Shown: positions 50,401-59,400 of the stretch, one piece after another
How the letters are laid out: each line of letters opens with the position of its first letter
Numbering within the stretch: the stretch's first letter is position 1
Source of the DNA: Bactericera cockerelli
Lineage: Eukaryota; Arthropoda; Insecta; Hemiptera; Triozidae
NCBI GenBank assembly: GCA_024516035.1
Contig: CM044956.1
Span: 10,296,878 to 10,360,877 of the forward strand
Direction of reading: 5' to 3'
DNA length: 64,000 bases
The notes under the pieces: model-generated
The model's database searches: none
What the model was told of the DNA's origin: nothing
The model's input: only the letters and a program-made list of their open reading frames with translations
Made by a program: the position numbers and the translations under genes

Positions 50401-53400
50401 GCCTAGTTTACCTTTAGTATAGAGCACCAGGGTCCAGGATGAGCCTAGTTTACCTTTAGTATAGAGCACCAGGGTCCAGGATGAGCCTAGTTTACCTTTA
50501 GTATAGAGCACCGGGGTCGCCTTGTCTAGGATCAGCCTAGTTTACCTTTAGTATAGAGCACCAGGGTCGCCTTGTCTAGGATCAGCCTAGTTTACCTTTA
50601 GTATAGAGCACCAGGGTCGCCTTGTCTAGGATCAGACTAGTTTACCTTTAGTATAGGGCACCAGGGTCGCCTTGTCCAGAATCAGTCTAGCATCCTCGAG
50701 CTGATCATTACTCTCGTAGAACTTGGCAAACTCTATCCACAGTGTATGCAGCTTGCCCACCGCCAGTTTCGGGTCTACAGTTTTCACAGCCTGCGAGCAA
50801 TGACCATGAATAAATTAATACGAGCAAGGACAATTAATAAATACAGTCTGGCTAGGGGACGTTAAACAGGGAAAAGACCAGTGTCTCGCTAGAGGACTAT
50901 AAACAGAGAATAGACTAGCCAACCCCTACAAGCCAGGCTAGCTTGCAGTTTTCTAAGATTTTAATGGCTTATAAAGAAAAGTCCAAGTCCTCATGATGGT
51001 TGATCGCACATAGAAATATGTAGTTCAGGTTTGAAATAAAGTTGGCTGGAGACCATCACTCACCCCTCCAGCTGTAGCCAAGCTGGCTACAACAACAACA
51101 ATAAGTTAATACTTTATACTTGCTGTTGTTGTAACTAGCTTGGCAACAGGGGGGGGGAGGGGGTGATGGTCTCCAGCCAACTTAAATTTAAAAGTTGGCT
51201 CGTCCTGGACCACATAATTTTATGTGCGAACAACCATCGTGAGAACTTGGGCTCTTTATTATTCTCAAGTAGGATCCTCATGGTCCAGGTTGGTTAGATG
51301 CTGGCATTCCTACTTCCACGTTTTACACCTGAATGCCCAACCTATATACATATTTTTAGTAATACATAAACAATTCTGTATTTGAATAATTCTGTAGACT
51401 CATGTTCTGTAGGTTCATAATCAATCTATTGATAAATAATCTGTAACTTTTTATTATGTATTTTTGCGATTTAACAGTACTTCTGATATTTCTTGAGCTG
51501 ACTCAATATAATGTTCATACATTTTGTAGTTTACTGCAAATAAACGCCCTTGCCCAAATTGGGTCCCATTGGGGCATATTATTATTACAATACATAAACA
51601 CTCTTAGAAGCTCTTCAAAGCTTAGGAGAAGTACCTTTGTATAAATGTTTCTTTATAAAGAAAATAAATAAATAAACTATTATTATTATTTTCATGACAA
51701 GCAAGTATCTCACTACTGAGCTAATCGTGATATACACGGAACAGTTACCTCGGTGTAGGTGCGGATAATGTCGAGTGGTTTCCCGTCGTAGAGCTGCACA
51801 CGCTTGTGCCACTCCAAGACATTGTGAGGGTTCTGACGGAGCAACACAGAGTTGAGGAGCAGCAGGCGGCGCTCCATTAGGTCTTCTAGGCGCGCTAGGC
51901 GTAGCTCCAGCTCTATATCCTCTGTAATCAGAAGGGTACAATACTTTCCATTTAGGTGCTGAGTCAACATCAGCGCACCGGAAGGTAGGTATCCCCTTAA
52001 AAAATGTCAACCCAATTTTAAAGACATTTTTTCGTCGGCTCATGGGTTCGAACCGGGGAACTTCCGCATTACAATCGATTATCTTCCCACTGAGGTAATC
52101 GTGCGCTTCATCAAACTGACATTGAAAAAAAAAGTAAATTAATAAAAGAGATTAAGGGTGGTATGCAGAGTCCTCACTGTAGGGATGGCTGGGTCATTTG
52201 TCCCTTCAGCTGATTTTGTTATTCAGAGACGTTTGTTTGAAGGGTCTGTACGCATGCGCATTCAGATGTCTCTTAAGTAAATAATTGTCAAGGTCGAAGT
52301 ATTCCCTACAGCAAGCTCGAGACCATCCTACAGTGAGCCCTATAGGGATAGAAAAAACGTCTCTGCATACCAGCCTAAATAATCATGCTCCAGGTTCTGA
52401 TCTTTACCTTCTTCGTCAGGAGTAGGGTTCTCTGCGATTTCCTCCATCCGTCTGTTGAGACTTAACTCTTCGAACTGAGCGTACGCGTCGAACACCTGCG
52501 TGAAATCCCGCACCGTTGTCACGGTCTGGATTGCTTCCTCGTAGATATCGCGGGCCTGAGAGAATGGAAAATAGTAAAATAGAAGAATAAAATAGAAAAA
52601 TAATAAATAAATTCGAATCCCTGCTGAGAGAAAAAAAACTCGTCAATTTCAACTGTATGGTCATATCACGCCGGGGGTTTACTCTTCATTCGCTGGAAAC
52701 TCACAAACCAGCTACTCAAATTAACCTCACCCAGCCTGAGGGGGACCGGATATAAGAGAACTCAAGGGACCGGATTTTCTCTCTTATATCCAGGTTAATC
52801 TTATTAAGAGTTAATTTGAGCTGGAAATTGTAGTCTTATATAAGGTCTCTCTTATAGCCAGGTTAATCTTATTAAGAGTTAATCTGATCTGGAAATTGTA
52901 GTCTTATATCAAGGTTTCTCTTATACCCGGGTTCAACTGTATACCTATAATATTATTTAGTGTGTGATATGCTCAGCTCACCCTCTCAAAAAGACCACTC
53001 CGAATGTAATAGTCAGCCAGCGAGTTCCACAAGTGTCCCAACTGATCAGTGTACCTCCTCAGACCACCTCGGATAATAGCGTCTACATTGAGGGACCTAG
53101 AAGAAAAGGGACAAAATGATATTTATTACAAAGAAGCATTGGGTGTGGTACCGCGGGCCGAATTCCGACCAATGGATTTTTCCTCGTTCGTTACTTTTTA
53201 AATTACTTAGATCTCATCGTATCAGTAAAATCTCTGGTTTGTACCGTATCTTCTTCAACAGGTACTGATCTAGGTTCTGAGATATTAACTCGCATAATTT
53301 GTACCCTGTTCTAACTCAAATTTCTTCACAAAGTCACGGGATTAATTTTATGTTACTGTAATACTAATTAGTATTATGTACATTGTGATGTCGTATTTCC

Positions 53401-56400
53401 AACCACTAAACTAGGCTTTCCTAGCTTTGGGCCCTCTCTTTGTATTGCCCAATTAGGACTAACGAGTTTCATTATTCCAGCAGTAAGCCGAAGACATATA
53501 TTATTATTATTATTATTTAACACTTTATTTATTGATAAACTACATGATACATTCTGCAATATAGGACACAAAAAATAAAGAACACAGGTTAAAGCCTGTG
53601 GCTTTCTCTTCCATCGAACCCCATAATAATAATATAATATCATTCCATTGTACTGTAACCGATTGTAACTGTTTTTATATCTATGCATATTATGTTAAAC
53701 TTGTTTCCCATAATCATGTTTATGATGTACTGAACCTTTGATATAAAGTGATGATCAAACAACAATAATAATAATATATTATTATGTCGTCAAAATCACA
53801 AACGGGAGAATAACTTGGCATGCAGGGGTTTTGAACCTGCGAGCTCTGGGTTCAAGTGAGATTCAAACAAGTAAAAACCAAGGGACTTACCGGATTTTGT
53901 CTGGGTTCTGCGATATCATTTCACAGAGCTCGTTCCACAGCTGGTGGTTGGACTTGCCGTGTTTCGACACAAAGTTCTCCTTGTTCACAATGTAGGCGAG
54001 CTTCACAGCAGCCTCGTCCAGCCGCTCTATGGAGGACAGGAACTCTATGTAGTCCTCCGCGTCCTCGGGAAACAGCTGAGGGGATTTTTTTTTATTTATT
54101 TACACTTTATTTCTGTCCCGGTAGCTCAGTGGTAAAGGCGGCACTCTGTGAATCCAGAGGTTCCAGAGGTCGTGGGTTCGAAACCCAGCCGGGGGAAATT
54201 TTTTATTTAGTTACACTTTATTTTAGTTACACGTCTGTCCCGGTAGCTCAGTGGTAAAGGCGGCACTCTGTGAATCCAGAGGTTCCAGAGGTCGTGGGTT
54301 CGAAACCCAGCCGGGACATGACAAGTTATCCTCCCATTTGGGATTTTTACCGCATAATAATATGTCTTGGGCTTACTGCTGGAATAATGAGACTTTAATA
54401 GTCTTAATCGGGCAGTATAAATAAGGCGATATTATTATTATTATTATTATTTTTTTTACAAAACAATCATCAACAAATTTTAATAACAATAAATTTAAAA
54501 AAAAACTTAGAAGTATGTACAAAAAAATAAAATAAAGATCAATATTATTTTTAATTACAATTGTTTTGTAATCCGGGGCGAAGTTAATGAATTAGGCATT
54601 CTCTGCCACTCTGGAAACAATTCCATCCATTTAGTTTTGCCTTCTGGCTCATCATAACAATGATTGATGTTAGGGTAGAACTGTTAAGTCGGTGGTTGGT
54701 GAATTGGTGATATTGTATTGCTCTATTGAACAAATGATAGGAGATTTCTACAAGTACAAAACTTTTCTTTTGTTTCTGAAGAGAGAAGAAAATGAGCAGA
54801 TTTTCTCTTAGTCGCCTGTCTGGAATTTTTACACCTACCTCAGATCATTTTCTACTCTCTAACGCTTCAGATTCTTATTTTTTAGTATGCGAACACTATC
54901 AAAGTATATTACATATAAATAAAAACGCAATAATTAGATAAGAATTGATAAAAAAAAAAAAAAAAAAACGAATATATGTATAACTCCGAGTGTACACACT
55001 TAAGGTGGAATAAAAGACATTTTTGTAATACTTCTTTGCACTTGAGTCTAAAAAAAATCAAAGTATCAAATAAGAGAAGAATTCAAGCATTGGGTTGGAT
55101 ACAATCCACAGATAACGGAACCATGCGCTAGATTGTTTACATTACTAATGTTTAAAAATACAAATTTCTGCCATTTGCCCTGTGGATTGCAAATGGCAGA
55201 AATGTATTATCTGTAAAGTAAAAAAAAATAATAATAAGTGTTTGAAAAAATGAACAAATGTAAACAAGAAATATAGAATAAACTGAGAGGCAGTTCACAT
55301 ATTTCATCAACTCACTTTCAGGTAGCGTCGGAAGACACGAACGGCGGTCTCGGGCACAGAGTGATTCTTGACGAAGCTGAGGTAGAGAGGCCAGACGCGA
55401 TGGTGCTGAGTGATGGGCAGGGCCCGCAGGGCACGGTCAAACACATGGCGGGTCTGGGTGATCTTGTGCTGGTCCATTAGAAACCTGCCGTAGTCTAGCC
55501 AGATACGAGGCATCTGAGAACAAAGAAGAAATTGTTGAGAGCACATTAAAAAAAATATGTTGATTCTACCCTAACATAAATAAATATTTTTCTTATTATC
55601 TGAGTTATACATTTCTCTTAAAGAATACTTTTATAGTCATTTACCTTTCTTTTATATGATGTTGAATGAATTTTAATTCTAATTTTACTTATTAACTTTA
55701 AGTTTGTAAACATGATGGTGATCATGTTATTTTGCATGATAACCACCATGTTAATGGCAGATTGTAATATTAATATTGTGTTGCCGTAAATTGTATTATG
55801 AATAAATAAAAATTGTGACATAATAACACAAATAACAAACTCTTTATTTTTTTTCTCTCTTACATTTATCAGTTAGTCATGCAGCCAATTTCAATTAACA
55901 CAAATATGATGGTTCTTCAACTTTCACCCAACTTCTCTGCCTGACCCTTATTTATTCAAATAAAAAATCGGAGGTGTTGTCAGGTGCATCATGTGGTATA
56001 AAAATTTCTAAATTGAGGATATAAACTAAAATATGTATAGATAAAAAACTTAAAGAACAGTCGTCCCTTAACTTGTAGTAATGATATTTATAATTTGGTT
56101 CTTGGACCTGAGGTGAAACAAATAGACATTTTGTAATGGAATTTGAGTCTACATAGATTTTCTAGTCTCTTTTATAGAAATTAAAAGGACAGAATTAAGA
56201 ATCACTAAAAAAATTATCTATTTCTTGTATTAACTTTGCATCTTTAATTGTACTTTTATCAGGTACCTTGTGCATGAACACCAGACTCCTCTCAAAAGTG
56301 TTATTGACATCCTCATAACTTGGATCAGTAATCACTTTGCCTTTGACTTGTTTTCTCCGTAATTTTAGATAGTTGTACCATAGTTTGTAGCTGAAATCAA

Positions 56401-59400
56401 TAAATCAATCAGTAAAGTTCTGAACAAACATGAATAATATGGAAAACCTAATGAACTATTTCTTTTAACACGAATAATATGGAAAACCTAATGAACTATT
56501 TCTTTTAACACTAACTAACTGAGAAGAACCATGGATATAAAGCTCAATGGTACAGTGTTTGCCTGTTATCTTAGAGGTCCTCAGTCAAACCCCACAGACA
56601 ACAAATATTTTGATTGAAAAAAAAATTGATAAAAAAATATAATCACTTCTTTTAGTGAAATATTGGATATCAAATTATGTGTATTCAACTAGAAGAACAT
56701 TACACTTGTCATGTCACATATGTCACAACCCAAAGCTATGATAAATAATGAAAATTCAATCCAAGTAGGCTGGTTCAAAAAAATTCAAGATATCAACTAC
56801 AACAAAATTGAAATAAACCTATAATGTAAAAAAAAAAAAAATGGTTTAAGGCTGTAAATAATTTAAAACACATTTTAGAACTAAATTTTGTACCATCTAA
56901 CAATTTAGTCAATGGCATTATATTACTTTCATTCTCTATTTATCTAGTATACGTTAGTCTTACCTCCCAGGTAACTCTTTCAATGATCTCTCATAAATGG
57001 TATTGATTATGGCTTTTGGAGCATTTTTCTTATGTTCTATGTATCTGAGCCAGTGTTTAACAGAGAAAGGATTACGTAAAATTTCTTCTTCATATGGCAA
57101 GTCTTCTTCATTCTGAAAATAATAAAATTTATATCAGGTGGCTGTTCACAAAAAAGTCATCAATTTTTTATAACCGCCTGGACCAGAAAAAAAAAAAAAA
57201 AAAAAAAAATAGGGTGATATTAATAGACAAAATCAACACTTTAAGTCATGACTTATAGGTTTTTCCCATCTAAGACAATATGCAAATCAATACTTAGCAC
57301 CACAGAGGTATTACAAAAACATGTATTAATTCTAGCCTTACTACCAACATAGAGTTGTAAATAATTGATTTTTTTTGTTCAGTTTAAACATTTAAGTTCA
57401 GTGTAGTGAAAAAAATAATTAAAAGATGAGTGTTTCACAGCCTTATTTATTTTGTAGTCATGAAACAGGAGCTACTGTAGACTCTTGTTGTCTATGTTGT
57501 AGCCTGCCCATCCCATAGTGTGCCTCCCCTCTGATGGGCGAGAAGTGACACAATACTACCCATGTAGACTTCCCTTTACTGGGATCAACCTATCTGAACA
57601 GACATGCAATAGACCAGAAATTATCATTATTAAAAAGATTTCAAAACCAGGTAAAATCATTGCAGTACCACTCAGTCACAACATTAATAAAACTGAAAAT
57701 GAGAAAATTTCAAAATACCAAGAGATGAAAACTGAAAATCTTAAAAATATGGAAATTGAAAGCTGTTACAATCAGCCCTGTATTCATGTCCACCAAAGGA
57801 GTAGTAACCAAGAACTTCTTGAATTATCTCAAAATGATCAATGTCTATCATTCAAGAAGTGTCCTCATTCAGAAATCCATCATATTACTTAGGGCTTAGG
57901 GTAGATCAAAATCATTTTTTTTTTTTTTTTTTTAAATACCAAACAGAAAGGAAACATATTATATGTTCAAATCCCCTATAGTCTGCGCCATGGACATGTA
58001 TAACAACACTGTTCATATGCCAACACTCATTATATAGTTTAATATAAATACACATCAGTTATTGCTGATATATCCTCCCAAAGGATATATCAGTGTAAAT
58101 ATATGTAAAAAAAAATTACAAACTTGTCAGCTAGTCAGAAGTTTCCTCAACACCTAATTAATAATTATATCACCTACATGTGTAGGACATATGAATTCAA
58201 AATGAATGAATAGGACTGAACTGTCCCTTCTAATGTGTCAATTGTAAAAATAAAAATAAATGTTCATGTTATAATAACAATAATACTACTCTCTAGTGGA
58301 AGGTAACCACCAGGCAAGGTTAATGCTCAAATCATTTTCTACCACCTAACCCTCAGAGTTTTGTTATTATGTGGTCACAAACTCAAATTAATGAGGAAAA
58401 ATTCATGCACTGGGTGTGATTTGAACCAACATATCCCTACACTACCTGGATTACCTGACTAGTGCATTAACCACTTGTCTACAGTGCATGGATGAACTTG
58501 TGGAACTTTTTCAAGTAAATAGCATGTTGTATGTATGGGACCAATAAGGTATAAACAAATCAAACCAATCAGCAGTGAAATCATGTTTTCTAGTTAGCAA
58601 TAAAACACAATAAATTAAGAAAAATTCAGTGACTAGTGATACCATTTTGTATACATCAAGGTTTAACTAGTATTCCCACCTTACTCAGGCTTGGTAAGTT
58701 TAATGTGGTTAACATTGGTAAGAGTACCCAGAAAAATCATTCCCATGGCCATAGCAATTGAAAGTAAGATAATGAATTCCCTCTCTTAAAAAAATAACAA
58801 AACCACAAAAGCTCATGTCTGGGTTTGAAATATGATGGTTAGGTATGCATTTTCTTCTTCTTTCAACATTTTTTCACTTCTTGGTGATCTCCCTTAGTTA
58901 TCAGGTATTTTATACTAGATAATTGATTGTTTCTTAGCTTTATAGATAACTTGAAGTATGTAGTTAGACATGGCACTAATAATGATTGGTGATAATTTTA
59001 TTAACCAACAGAATAAAAACAAATTAGGTATGCTCACAAAAAAGACATCCAGAGTGCTGATTGTTGCCATTGTATAGTATCTAGCAAGAGTAGATGTAGT
59101 TCAGACAACTATGCCAAACCCATTCTTGAATTTATAGGTTCAAAAACCGCAGAGTAGGGTAACTTTCATTCAAAACTCAAAATTGTGTCTTTAGGAAATA
59201 GGAAACCACTCAGTTTTTTTATAACCTTTTTGAAAGCCAACGCAACATTTTAAATTTTGGCGGTGAGACTTTTCCAGGACCTTAACCAGGGAAGCTAAAA
59301 TGAAGGAGGAAGTCAAAGTGAAGCAGTTGTGCTTGTTTGGTTTTTTACAGGGTGAACCAGAAAAACTCTAGTAGGTACCGTTATCATTATATCTTATCAT

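Noticed and set aside
47641..50645. CRISPR-like regular array
   Set aside because: Units are tandem with no unique spacers, vary in length (50 and 42 bp), and derive from XAB2 exon 9. The DNA is eukaryotic.
57518..57892. Plus-strand gene in XAB2 intron 1
   Set aside because: The frame starts inside an interspersed repeat, has no recognised domain, and lacks promoter or splice support.
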